Assembly (NCBI RefSeq): GCF_036746095.1
Contig: NZ_DAIOEU010000014.1
Span: 1-64,000 of the forward strand
DNA from: Dyella_B sp036746095
GTDB lineage: Bacteria; Pseudomonadota; Gammaproteobacteria; Xanthomonadales; Rhodanobacteraceae
DNA length: 64,000 nucleotides
Direction of reading: 5' to 3'
Below the pieces are notes generated by a model, which had not been told where the DNA came from, searched no databases, and worked only from the letters and a program-made list of their open reading frames with translations. This document shows positions 18,464 to 26,422 of this stretch, piece after piece (within the stretch, counting starts at the first letter, position 1; every line of letters starts with the position of its first letter). Position numbers and translations under genes: made by a program.

Positions 18464-18616
18464 ATGAACGACAAGAACGTGAGCCAGAACGACAAGATCA
18501 CCGTGATCGAAGAAGCCCTGCTCAAGCACATCAGCGGTGGTGCCGCCACGAAGAAGGGGGAATTGGCGGGCCGCCTGCTGGTGGTGCCGGAATGCACGGG
18601 GAAGGGTGCCGAATAA
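18464..18616 (+). CDS. Precursor peptide with double-glycine leader (candidate RiPP/microcin)
   Basis: A 50-residue open frame with a strong ribosome site (AAAGGAG, 18452-18458). Residues 1-26 form a typical bacteriocin/microcin leader: polar start, then ITVIEEALLKHISGG with the hydrophobic residues and Gly-Gly expected by C39 peptidases. The predicted core is 24 residues, AATKKGELAGRLLVVPECTG followed by KGAE. It holds one cysteine (core position 18), two threonines (3 and 19), and a glutamate at core position 7. It is too short for automatic callers but sits exactly between the leader-cleaving exporter and a block of sugar/amide enzymes. A GC-rich hairpin follows at 18644. I infer that this peptide is the substrate of the whole operon. 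Confidence 0.85.
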   Translation: MNDKNVSQNDKITVIEEALLKHISGGAATKKGELAGRLLVVPECTGKGAE

Positions 18617-18643
18617 GGTATCCGTTGAGCTGGTGAAGTAAAC

Positions 18644-18666
18644 GGGCGTGGCCTCGCGCCACGCCC
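18644..18666 (+). promoter_or_regulatory. GC-rich hairpin after the precursor gene (attenuator or mRNA stabiliser)
   Basis: GGGCGTGGC (18644-18652) pairs perfectly with GCCACGCCC (18658-18666) across a CTCGC loop, with no T-run after it. In peptide operons such hairpins often cause partial termination or protect the upstream message, so that the precursor is made in excess of the enzymes. Confidence 0.55.
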
Positions 18667-18729
18667 ACTTCCGCGTTCGCGTTCCTGCACGGCCAGCCCT
18701 GCCGGCACCATTTCGTTTTTTGGGACCGT

Positions 18730-19776
18730 ATGAAACTCATTGTCTTCGGTGGTGGTGATCTTGCGCTGCGTGTACTTGCGTTGCTGCCTACCGTCGCTTC
18801 GGTGCACGAAGTGCTGTTGGTTACGCGCGACACTGCGCGGGGAGAACCGCTGGCACGCCTGTTCGGCGGTTGCCTGCCGGCGTCCGTGCGGCACGCCACG
18901 CTTGACCTGCGCGATGCCGGCGGAGTGGCTGGACTGCTCGGCCGTGAGCGTCCGGACATCATTTTCCACGCGGCCTCCCTGTTGTCGCCGTGGTTGCTGT
19001 CCGGACTTCAATCACCGCTTTCGCAAGCATTGCAGTCAGCTGGATTTGCACTGATGCTGCCCGCGCAGCTTCCGTTGATCCGAAACGTGATGCGCGCCGT
19101 GCGCGATCTCGAGCTCGATTGCCCGGTGGTCAATGCTTCTTATCCCGATGCCACCCATCCAGTTCTGGCCGCGGAAGGTTTGCAGCCGACCATCGGCGTC
19201 GGCAACGCTGGCATGTTGTACGAAACCCTGCGTGGTCAATTGCGTGCGCGTCAGTTGAGCGCGAAGCCATACCTGTTCGCGCATCATGCACAAGTCACCC
19301 CTTTTGCGCGCCATATAAGCTATGCGCCAGGCGAAGCGCCCTGGTTGTTCCTGGATGATCAACCTGCATCCATCGATCAATTCGTGACCGGTCCACTGCC
19401 TTCGGGCCGCATGCTCAACGCGCTGACCGCCTCGCACGCGATCGCCATCATCGGCAGCTTGCTGACTGAGGACAGTGTGCTGCGCACGTCGGCGCCTGGC
19501 CCATTGGGGTTGCCGGGCGGATGGCCGGTGCAACTGTCAGCCAGGCAAGTCCGCCTGGATCTGCCGCCAGACATCGATGTCGAACGGGGTCTGGCTTATC
19601 AACGCCGTGCCGCCGTGGGCGACGGTATTGCGGCGATCGATGCCGACGGTACCGTGCATTTCACGGCAGCGGCGCAGGCCAGCCTCGCCATGCATGCCCC
19701 TGAACTGGCCGAGCCTTTGTCCCGACAAAGCGAAGCGGCCCGTGTTGCCTTGCTGACCAGTCGGCTAGCCGCATGA
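18730..19776 (+). CDS. NAD(P)-binding Rossmann protein (saccharopine-dehydrogenase/epimerase-like)
   Basis: A 348-residue protein starting MKLIVFGGGDLALRVLALL, a Rossmann nucleotide loop of the GxGxxA type, followed by DLRDAGG and IIFHAASLL, where a bound dinucleotide and substrate would meet. The rest resembles the two-domain layout of saccharopine-dehydrogenase-like or NAD-epimerase-like oxidoreductases, without a clear YxxxK catalytic pair. It probably oxidises or reduces a sugar or amino-acid intermediate for peptide modification. The gene starts 113 bases after the precursor stop, beyond the hairpin, and its own stop overlaps the next start (ATGA), opening a chain of coupled genes. Confidence 0.75.
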   Translation: MKLIVFGGGDLALRVLALLPTVASVHEVLLVTRDTARGEPLARLFGGCLPASVRHATLDLRDAGGVAGLLGRERPDIIFHAASLLSPWLLSGLQSPLSQALQSAGFALMLPAQLPLIRNVMRAVRDLELDCPVVNASYPDATHPVLAAEGLQPTIGVGNAGMLYETLRGQLRARQLSAKPYLFAHHAQVTPFARHISYAPGEAPWLFLDDQPASIDQFVTGPLPSGRMLNALTASHAIAIIGSLLTEDSVLRTSAPGPLGLPGGWPVQLSARQVRLDLPPDIDVERGLAYQRRAAVGDGIAAIDADGTVHFTAAAQASLAMHAPELAEPLSRQSEAARVALLTSRLAA

Positions 19777-21566
19777 GCGCAGCACCTGCATTCTGCCTGG
19801 CCTGGTTTCGCCGCGCCGAGCGCGATGGCACTCGTCCGATCGATCCGGTGACGCAAGCCTGGCTTGAGGGCCTGTCGCAAGGGCGTCATGCACGTCATTT
19901 CCAGCAGGGCGCAGCAGGGTTGCTATCCAACGCGGCGCTGCATGTAAAAGGCGACGACCTGGTGGCTTTGCGCAGCGATGCCGATGACACGGCTTTGGCT
20001 ATGGCGCTCGCCGATCAGGACGAGACGTCCCTCGCGGCCGCCACGCAACCGTTTGTGGCCATGGTGCTGCGTCGTGGCGGACATGCGCTGGAATTGTTTC
20101 GCGATCCGCTAGGGCAATTTCCCTTGTTCTATCAGGACAACGGGCAGTTGTTGGTGGCATGTACCAGCCTGGATGTGTTGCTGACGCGCCCGGGATGGCA
20201 GCGCAGGCTTGACCGCAATGCCGCGTGTCACTACCTGGCATTCGGTACGGCCGGACTGGGCCGCACGTTGGAAGCTGGTACGCGTGCATTGCCAGCCGCG
20301 CACGCGTTGCACGTGCGTTCGCGTGAAGGACCCTACTTGCGCCGTTACTGGTCGCCGCTGGCTGTGCCCGGCGTGAAGGTGCTTGAAGGTGATGACGAGC
20401 ACGAGCTGCGCGATGAACTCGATGCGTCCATCCGCCATGCCGTCACCGGGCGCGCTGCCATGTTGTTGTCGGGCGGTATCGATTCAGGGTACATGGCGCA
20501 CGTGCTGGGCGACGCACAAGCCTCCAACGACATTGACGCCTACACCGTACGTTTCATCACGCCTGGCGTAAAGCATGAGTGCGAGGCGGCGGCACGTTCG
20601 GCAGCCAGTGCAGGCATCCGCCATCACAGCATAGCGATGAGCACCGCCGATGCGGTGGCACGGTTGCCGGAAGTGTTGCGCGGGTCTCAGCCACGCAGCG
20701 CATGGTCGACGCTGACGCATGCGCATCTGTTCGACGCCATTCGTGCGAATGGCCACCGGCGGCTGCTCTCAGGTCTTGGCGCGGACGAAGTATTCGGGGG
20801 TTACGCACGTTACATCCGGAGCTATCTGCGCTTTCGCGCCTTGCTCGATGCGCAGGATGACGAGGATTACGAGGCATGCCTGGACGACGTGCTCGCGCGG
20901 CATGACGTGGCTGGCAATACGTTGTACACGGGTGTGGCGCGCTTCCTGGATGACGAAGCCATGCAGCAGGCGCTCGGCCCGCAATTGGCCGGTTGGACAC
21001 ACGTGGGCGAGACCATCCGTTTCTACCGTGAGGCACGTGAAATACGCCCGCGTGCGCATCTGTTCGAATTGATGGTGGCCTACGAATGCCAGCACCGCGT
21101 GCCGGACCTGTTGCTGTCTGGCTTCGATGTGGATGCTGCGCGGCTGGGTATGGCGGTACGTTACCCATTCCTGGCATCGCATATTGCCGGTTTGGCATGT
21201 CGCCTGGGGGCCACGGAGCGATTCAATCTGGTTGGCGAAGTCTGGAAGAACAAGGTTGCGTTACGGCGAATCGCGGCTACCCGTTTGCCGCAGGAAGTCT
21301 TCGACCGTGCGGCGATGACGTTCGGGGCACCCTTCGTGGCCTGGTTGGGAGATCGCTCATTCCGGCAACTGATCGACGCCACGCTGGAAGGCGATGGCGC
21401 GTGGCCGGAGGGTTTGCTTGATAGGAAGTGGGTAGATGCGCTGGTGCGTCACGTTGCAGCGCTCGATCCGCACGCATCGCCACCAGCGGCTGCCGAACAA
21501 CTATGGGCGGTGATCACGCTCGTGGCGTGGTATCGAAAATGGATTCGCAACGAGGAGATCGGATGA
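19773..21566 (+). CDS. Asparagine-synthetase-like amide-forming enzyme lacking the glutaminase cysteine
   Basis: A 597-residue protein of the AsnB fold. The C-terminal ATP-pyrophosphatase half is intact, with the PP-loop LLSGGIDSGYM (about residues 230-240) and the SGLGADEVFGGYARY signature (about 331-345). The N-terminal Ntn half is recognisable (RDPLGQFPLFY), but the protein starts MSAAPAF, so the Cys-2 nucleophile that releases ammonia from glutamine is absent. Such forms (beta-lactam synthetase, lasso-peptide cyclase) use ATP to join an internal or external amine to a carboxylate rather than making asparagine. In this operon it may close a lactam in, or attach an amine to, the peptide core or its sugar. 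It is coupled to both neighbours by overlapping start/stop codons. Confidence 0.88.
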   Translation: MSAAPAFCLAWFRRAERDGTRPIDPVTQAWLEGLSQGRHARHFQQGAAGLLSNAALHVKGDDLVALRSDADDTALAMALADQDETSLAAATQPFVAMVLRRGGHALELFRDPLGQFPLFYQDNGQLLVACTSLDVLLTRPGWQRRLDRNAACHYLAFGTAGLGRTLEAGTRALPAAHALHVRSREGPYLRRYWSPLAVPGVKVLEGDDEHELRDELDASIRHAVTGRAAMLLSGGIDSGYMAHVLGDAQASNDIDAYTVRFITPGVKHECEAAARSAASAGIRHHSIAMSTADAVARLPEVLRGSQPRSAWSTLTHAHLFDAIRANGHRRLLSGLGADEVFGGYARYIRSYLRFRALLDAQDDEDYEACLDDVLARHDVAGNTLYTGVARFLDDEAMQQALGPQLAGWTHVGETIRFYREAREIRPRAHLFELMVAYECQHRVPDLLLSGFDVDAARLGMAVRYPFLASHIAGLACRLGATERFNLVGEVWKNKVALRRIAATRLPQEVFDRAAMTFGAPFVAWLGDRSFRQLIDATLEGDGAWPEGLLDRKWVDALVRHVAALDPHASPPAAAEQLWAVITLVAWYRKWIRNEEIG

Positions 21567-22435
21567 TGGTCAGCATCGCCTGCAAAGTGTCAGATCTGGT
21601 CGGCGAGGAAAACTGGGCCGACGCGTTGCGTCGCCGCGCCGTAGCAGTTCGCCGGGACATTGCCGAAGCCCTTTATCACACGGGTGGCGGGCATTACGGC
21701 GGTAGCTTCAGTGCAGTGGAGCTCTTGCTGACGATCTACACGCGTCATCTACGCATCGATCCTGCACGTCTCCACGATCCTGCGCGCGACCGCTTTGTAC
21801 TGTCCAAAGGACATGCCGCCATCGGGCTGTATGCCGTGTTGCGCAGCCTGGGATGGCTGGAAGAGCCGCTTGACAGCTACGCCACCTTTGGCTCGCCGCT
21901 GGAAGGGCATCCCGACATGACTGCGGCACCATGGGTCGACTGGTCGACCGGATCGCTGGGGCAGGGTCTGTCAGCTGCACTAGGCATGGCGATCGGTTTG
22001 CGCCGTTATAACCGTCATGTGTGGGCGCTGCTCGGTGATGGAGAATGCCAGGAGGGACAAGTGTGGGAGGCGGCGATGCTCGCAGGCCTGCTCAAGCCGG
22101 ACAACCTGCACGTGATCGTGGATTTGAACCGGTACCAGGAGTTCGGCTGGCGCCTGGCTCAGCAGCACGCATCACCGATCGAGCCAGTACCGGATATGGC
22201 CGAGAAATGGCGCGCCTTTGGTTGGGATGTCATCGAATGCGACGGCCATGACATAGAGGCCATCGACCTGGCGTGCAGCGAATCGATGGCGCGCGCGCGG
22301 CCATGCATGATTCTCGCGGCAACACGCAAGGGACAGGGTGCTGCATTGACTCAAAGCGATCCGGCGCGTTTTCACTGTACCGACGTTTCCGCGGATGAGC
22401 ATGCAGCCATCCTTGCCGGGCTGGAGCAGCCATGA
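21563..22435 (+). CDS. Transketolase-like enzyme, N-terminal (thiamine-diphosphate) subunit
   Basis: A 290-residue protein matching the first third to half of transketolase. The ThDP/Mg motif is intact (GDGECQEGQVWEAA, then N in VIVDLN), as are the early substrate/cofactor residues GHYGGSFSAVELL and SKGHAAIGLYAVL. The start overlaps the Asn-synthetase stop; ATG codons at 21563 and 21566 are both possible. With the next gene it would form a split transketolase that moves a two-carbon ketol unit between sugars, as in some antibiotic and surface-sugar pathways. It is not a housekeeping copy because it is embedded in an accessory operon of coupled genes. Confidence 0.93.
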   Translation: MMVSIACKVSDLVGEENWADALRRRAVAVRRDIAEALYHTGGGHYGGSFSAVELLLTIYTRHLRIDPARLHDPARDRFVLSKGHAAIGLYAVLRSLGWLEEPLDSYATFGSPLEGHPDMTAAPWVDWSTGSLGQGLSAALGMAIGLRRYNRHVWALLGDGECQEGQVWEAAMLAGLLKPDNLHVIVDLNRYQEFGWRLAQQHASPIEPVPDMAEKWRAFGWDVIECDGHDIEAIDLACSESMARARPCMILAATRKGQGAALTQSDPARFHCTDVSADEHAAILAGLEQP

Positions 22436-23352
22436 AACTCGCCGAACATCTTGCCGACCTGCTATGCGCACGTGCGAACGAGGACAAAGCGCTTTTCGTT
22501 CTCGATGGCGACCTGGCCGATTCCGATGGTGCCGACCGCTTTGCAGTTCTCTACCCGGAACGCTTCCTGATGGCTGGCATTGCCGAGCAAAACCTGCTGG
22601 GCGTTGCCGCGGGTCTGGCCAGTACCGGGATGAAGCCGTGGGCGTTCTCGTTTGCTGCTTTCCTGGTGTATCGCGCGTACGACCAGATCCGCGTGGGCAT
22701 CGCGCAGTCCCGGCAGCCAGTGGTACTGGTTGGCTCACATGCCGGCGCACTCGCCGCACGCAACGGCAAATCACACGCCACCTTGAACGACATCGCCCTG
22801 ATGTCCACGCTGCCTCACATGCATGTGTACGCACCGGCCGATCATGCGGACCTTGCCTGGCTGGTGCCAGAACTGAGCATGCATCCGCGCGCGGCCTACC
22901 TGCGCCTGCCACGCGCCGATATCGATGCGTTGCCCATGCTGGGCGGCGAGCCCGGACCGATACGAGTGCTGGCACCGCCCGCGTCGCGCACGATCATAAG
23001 CACAGGCTTGGCCACACATTGGGCGTCGACCTTGGTCAAGGCACTGGTTGCGCAAGGCGAAACAATCGGCTTGATCCACCTGCCGCAGCTGAAACCCTTG
23101 CCTGACCTGGAGCCTTTGCTCGAAGACGTCGACACGCTTATCAGCATCGAAGATCACGTCGTGCTTGGTGGGCTGGGTTCTCTCTTGCAGGACCGCTTTC
23201 CGCGGCGAGCGGTCACCAAGCTTGGCTGGCCGGTCAGCTTTGCTGGTGCGTCTGGCAGCGATGAGGACCTTCGCCGTGCCCACATGCTTGATGCCGTAGG
23301 CCTGCTGCATGCCGTTTCTTGTGTGGAACCCGAAAGGAGGCAAGCATGTTGA
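22432..23352 (+). CDS. Transketolase-like enzyme, C-terminal (pyrimidine-binding) subunit
   Basis: A 306-residue partner of the preceding gene. It carries the pyrimidine-domain glutamate of ThDP enzymes in GIAEQNLLGVAAGLA (about residues 54-68), the FAAFLVYRAYDQIR helix and the C-terminal domain (LISIEDHVVLGGLGS). Start and stop overlap its neighbours, so the two subunits should be made in equal amounts. Split transketolases of this kind usually make a special ketose or branched sugar precursor, here probably for the glycosyltransferases just downstream. The actual substrate cannot be read from the sequence. Confidence 0.93.
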   Translation: MKLAEHLADLLCARANEDKALFVLDGDLADSDGADRFAVLYPERFLMAGIAEQNLLGVAAGLASTGMKPWAFSFAAFLVYRAYDQIRVGIAQSRQPVVLVGSHAGALAARNGKSHATLNDIALMSTLPHMHVYAPADHADLAWLVPELSMHPRAAYLRLPRADIDALPMLGGEPGPIRVLAPPASRTIISTGLATHWASTLVKALVAQGETIGLIHLPQLKPLPDLEPLLEDVDTLISIEDHVVLGGLGSLLQDRFPRRAVTKLGWPVSFAGASGSDEDLRRAHMLDAVGLLHAVSCVEPERRQAC

Positions 23353-24182
23353 GTCTCATCGTCACTTGGCGCGACCGGGATGAACTGACTCGCGCGCTGC
23401 CTTCGATGCTCGCTTCCGTAGATAGCGTCAACGGCGAGCTGATCATCGTGAATTTCGGCGGAGACGCGCAGCGCCTGGATGCACAACTGAAAAATTCTGC
23501 CGATCGCGTGCGCGTCATCAGCGGGCCGCCGCAGCGTTATTTCCACAAAGCTGTGGCCAACAATCTGGGTGCCCATTTCGCTCAGCACGCGCTGCTGTTC
23601 TTTTGCGACTGCGACATCATCCTTCCGGAAGGACTGGTGTCCGCGCTCACCATGCGCGTGCTGGCCTCGCCGGGGCATTTCGCTACCCTTGCCGGCGTGC
23701 GCGAAACCGAAACCAATTCCCGTGGCGGCCAGCACGTCGTTTCGTTTGGCTATCAACTGGACATCAAGACTGCCGACGGTCGCCGGCTGCGGATCGTGGA
23801 CAACGAAGAAGACGCCACCGATGGCACGCGCCAGGCACCCGGGCTGTTGTTTGTGCGCAAGGACGACTTCCACCGCGTCAACGGCTACAACGGACAATTG
23901 CATGGCTGGGGCTGGGAAGACCAGGACATGATTTCCAGATTGACACTTGGCGCCGGGCTGACGCGCATCAATGAAGGACATGCCCTGCATATTTCGCATG
24001 ATGACGTTGGGCGCATTGCGGCCTACCCGCCAGTCTCCTCGCGCTGGGAGAGTCGCGACCGGATGTTCCGCACGGCACTGGCAAACTATGACGATGCCAA
24101 TTTCATGGGGAGCTTCGGCAAGGACTGCGTAAATTACGCCGACTTTACCGACAGTGTGGCGGTGCATGGAGGACTGGAGTGA
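23346..24182 (+). CDS. GT-A glycosyltransferase (family 2 / galactosyltransferase-like)
   Basis: A 278-residue inverting-type glycosyltransferase. ATG at 23346 is chosen for the AAAGGAGG site just upstream and its overlap with the previous stop. The N-terminus (LSLIVTWRDRDELTRALPSML) is the nucleotide-sugar-binding start of family 2 enzymes, DCDIILP (about residues 92-98) is the DxD-like metal site, and GWGWEDQDM (about 195-203) is the acceptor-side motif shared with beta-1,4-galactosyltransferase and chondroitin-synthase type enzymes. There is no membrane helix. It would transfer a sugar in the cytoplasm, plausibly onto the peptide or onto a first sugar on the peptide. Confidence 0.88.
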   Translation: MLSLIVTWRDRDELTRALPSMLASVDSVNGELIIVNFGGDAQRLDAQLKNSADRVRVISGPPQRYFHKAVANNLGAHFAQHALLFFCDCDIILPEGLVSALTMRVLASPGHFATLAGVRETETNSRGGQHVVSFGYQLDIKTADGRRLRIVDNEEDATDGTRQAPGLLFVRKDDFHRVNGYNGQLHGWGWEDQDMISRLTLGAGLTRINEGHALHISHDDVGRIAAYPPVSSRWESRDRMFRTALANYDDANFMGSFGKDCVNYADFTDSVAVHGGLE

Positions 24183-25186
24183 ATCGCGCCAAACCTCTGT
24201 TGTCCGCATGCATCATTGCGCGTGACGAGGCAGCGACATTGCCGCGGTGCATCGCCTCGCTGCAGGGTTTGTGCGATGAGATTCGCGTGCTTGACACCGG
24301 CTCGCGCGACGCCACCATCGACGTGGCGCAATCGTTGGGCGCCCTGGTCGAGACGGATACCTCGTGCAACGGCGATGACGGCCTGATTGTCGATTTCGCG
24401 CAAGCACGCAACACCTGCTTGCGGCTGGCCCGCGGCAGCTGGATCCTGCAGATCGATGCCGACGAGGTATTGCGCTCAGGGCACAGGGCGCTATGCGAAG
24501 TCATGCGACGTGACGATGCCGACGTGCTTGGCATTACCTTGAGCAATGAGTCGACCGCCTGGGTGGGAACGCGCTTTTTTCGCGCCAGCGCCGCCCGCGG
24601 TTACATCGGGCGCGTGCACGAGCGCCTGGATTTCCAAGGACGTTACGTGGCCGCTCGCGACATTGTGATCGAAAATCACCCTGACAAGACCGGCAAGGAA
24701 TCGTCTCCGGCCAGGAACCTGCGCTTGCTGCGCATGGGACTGGAAGAGAACCCGCGTGATTCGCGGTCCTGGTTCTATCTTGGCAACGAGCATCGGCGCG
24801 TGCATGCGTTTGACGCCGCGATTGAGGCCTATCGCACCTGTATACAGGTGGCGCGCCCGGGTGCGGCGTCAGCTTTTCACTCGCGTTACTACCTGGCTGT
24901 GTGCCAATTTCTCAGCGATCGCTATCATGAAGCACTGCAAGCGGTCGATGCAGCCATCGCGACCGATTCCCGCTATGCCGAGGGGCACTGCCTGCGCGGG
25001 GACATTCATCTCATGCTCGACGACGAGCAGGCTGCCACCGCCGATTACGAGCTCGCGCTGCGTTGCGGAGCGCCACCGGCCGATGCTCTGTTTGCCGTCG
25101 ATCCACAATGCTATGGATCCTACCCCGCGACTCGCCTGCAGCGATTGGCTGCCGCTCAACCCATACAAGGTGCCAAGACTCCATGA
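24179..25186 (+). CDS. Family 2 glycosyltransferase with C-terminal TPR region (SunS-like architecture)
   Basis: A 335-residue protein starting at GTG 24179, overlapping the previous stop. The GT2 domain (residues about 5-190) has CIIARDEAATLPRC, EIRVLDTGSRDAT, FAQARN and the metal motif QIDADEVL. It is followed by helical TPR-like repeats (about 200-310; WFYLGNEHRRVHAFDAAIEA). The same order of GT domain, RVHE-type loop and helical repeats is found in SunS-type peptide glycosyltransferases that sugar-modify glycocin bacteriocins. Because a double-glycine precursor with one cysteine and two threonines is encoded in the same operon, this is the best candidate for the enzyme that puts the first sugar on the peptide. 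Confidence 0.88.
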   Translation: MNRAKPLLSACIIARDEAATLPRCIASLQGLCDEIRVLDTGSRDATIDVAQSLGALVETDTSCNGDDGLIVDFAQARNTCLRLARGSWILQIDADEVLRSGHRALCEVMRRDDADVLGITLSNESTAWVGTRFFRASAARGYIGRVHERLDFQGRYVAARDIVIENHPDKTGKESSPARNLRLLRMGLEENPRDSRSWFYLGNEHRRVHAFDAAIEAYRTCIQVARPGAASAFHSRYYLAVCQFLSDRYHEALQAVDAAIATDSRYAEGHCLRGDIHLMLDDEQAATADYELALRCGAPPADALFAVDPQCYGSYPATRLQRLAAAQPIQGAKTP

Positions 25187-26370
25187 ATGGACAAATAATT
25201 CCGAACCGTGAGCGCGACGGGCGCAATCTCTACATAGACATGCTGCGCGGCGTCTCCATTTTGCTGGTGATGTTATTGCACTACACGCTTTCCTATCGGT
25301 TGGTGTCCAGCCCGTTACGGAAGTGGATTCCCGCTCCCACCTTGCATGCCATTTTCTATAACGGCAACTATGGCGTGTCGATGTTCTTCGTGATTTCCGG
25401 ATTTCTTATCACTTCCAACATCATCACTCGCTACCAGTCGTTGTCCGGCATTGACGTGCTGCATTTTTATAAGCTTCGCCTATTCAGGCTTTACCCGCTG
25501 GTAGTGCTTGCCCTGATCATCATCACCGCATTGGGGCTGGCCGGACTGTCGAAGTTCTCCAACATTTCGCACAAGGTCCCGCTGGGCAATGCCTACTTCA
25601 TCATTGCCGACCTGTCGGTGCTTACCTTCTGGCACAACGTACTGATGGAGATGGTTGGCTACTTCAATTACGCCATGAACATCTATTGGTCGTTGTCCGT
25701 GGAAGAGGTGTTCTATCTGCTTTATCCACTGGTGCTGCTGGTACTCCGCCGGCGATGGCAGCTGCTGTGCCTGGCTGGCATCTGCCTGGTAGTGGCGCCC
25801 ATCTACCGCGAGATACATAAGGACAACGAACTGTTCTTCATGTACGGCAACCTTGCCTGTGTCGACATGCTGACGTATGGATGTATCGCGGCCGTCATCA
25901 GCCGCAGTGTGCAATGGAAAGCCACGCTGCGTGCGCCGCTTGCCGTAGCGGCCCTGATAGCCGCCGGTTGGATTTATTTGCGCGGCATTCCTGGCAACGA
26001 AGCGCTAGGCGCAACCTGGCTCGGCCTTTTCACTGCCATATTTCTAGTGGCTGTATCCCGGCTTCAGGCGGGCACGTTCGCGCGTCGGCTGGCCGGTCCG
26101 CTGGCCTGGCTGGGATCGCACAGCTATGAAATGTACCTCTTCCACATTGTGGTGCTGGGCATCATGGTGGAGCTTGTGCCAAGGACCGCCATGACGATGG
26201 AGCGCAAGCTGACGATGTTCGTGCTGTTCTTCGTCCTGTCCACGCTGGTGGCCTGGGCTGCGGCGCGCTTTCTTGGCAATCCGCTCAATCGCTACTTGCG
26301 GCGGCGTTACGCGCGACATGGCACAACCCTCGCGGCAAGCACGGGCACGGTCGCTGCTGATGTCATCTAG
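25183..26370 (+). CDS. Membrane acyltransferase (acyltransferase-3 family)
   Basis: A 395-residue protein with about ten membrane helices and the AT3 hallmarks: an N-terminal YIDMLRGVSILLVMLLHY (catalytic-type histidine in the first helix), FFVISGFLI and the R-x10-Y/RLYP element (KLRLFRLYPL). The family transfers acetyl or other acyl groups to sugars on the membrane, as in O-antigen, exopolysaccharide and macrolide modification. The start overlaps the preceding stop, so it belongs to the same operon and probably acylates the sugar part of the peptide product, or a lipid-bound intermediate. Confidence 0.93.
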   Translation: MNGQIIPNRERDGRNLYIDMLRGVSILLVMLLHYTLSYRLVSSPLRKWIPAPTLHAIFYNGNYGVSMFFVISGFLITSNIITRYQSLSGIDVLHFYKLRLFRLYPLVVLALIIITALGLAGLSKFSNISHKVPLGNAYFIIADLSVLTFWHNVLMEMVGYFNYAMNIYWSLSVEEVFYLLYPLVLLVLRRRWQLLCLAGICLVVAPIYREIHKDNELFFMYGNLACVDMLTYGCIAAVISRSVQWKATLRAPLAVAALIAAGWIYLRGIPGNEALGATWLGLFTAIFLVAVSRLQAGTFARRLAGPLAWLGSHSYEMYLFHIVVLGIMVELVPRTAMTMERKLTMFVLFFVLSTLVAWAAARFLGNPLNRYLRRRYARHGTTLAASTGTVAADVI

Positions 26371-26422
26371 GCCATTCATTTCAACGCAAAAGGCCGGTCT
26401 CCGGCAGGTGTGACGTAACACC

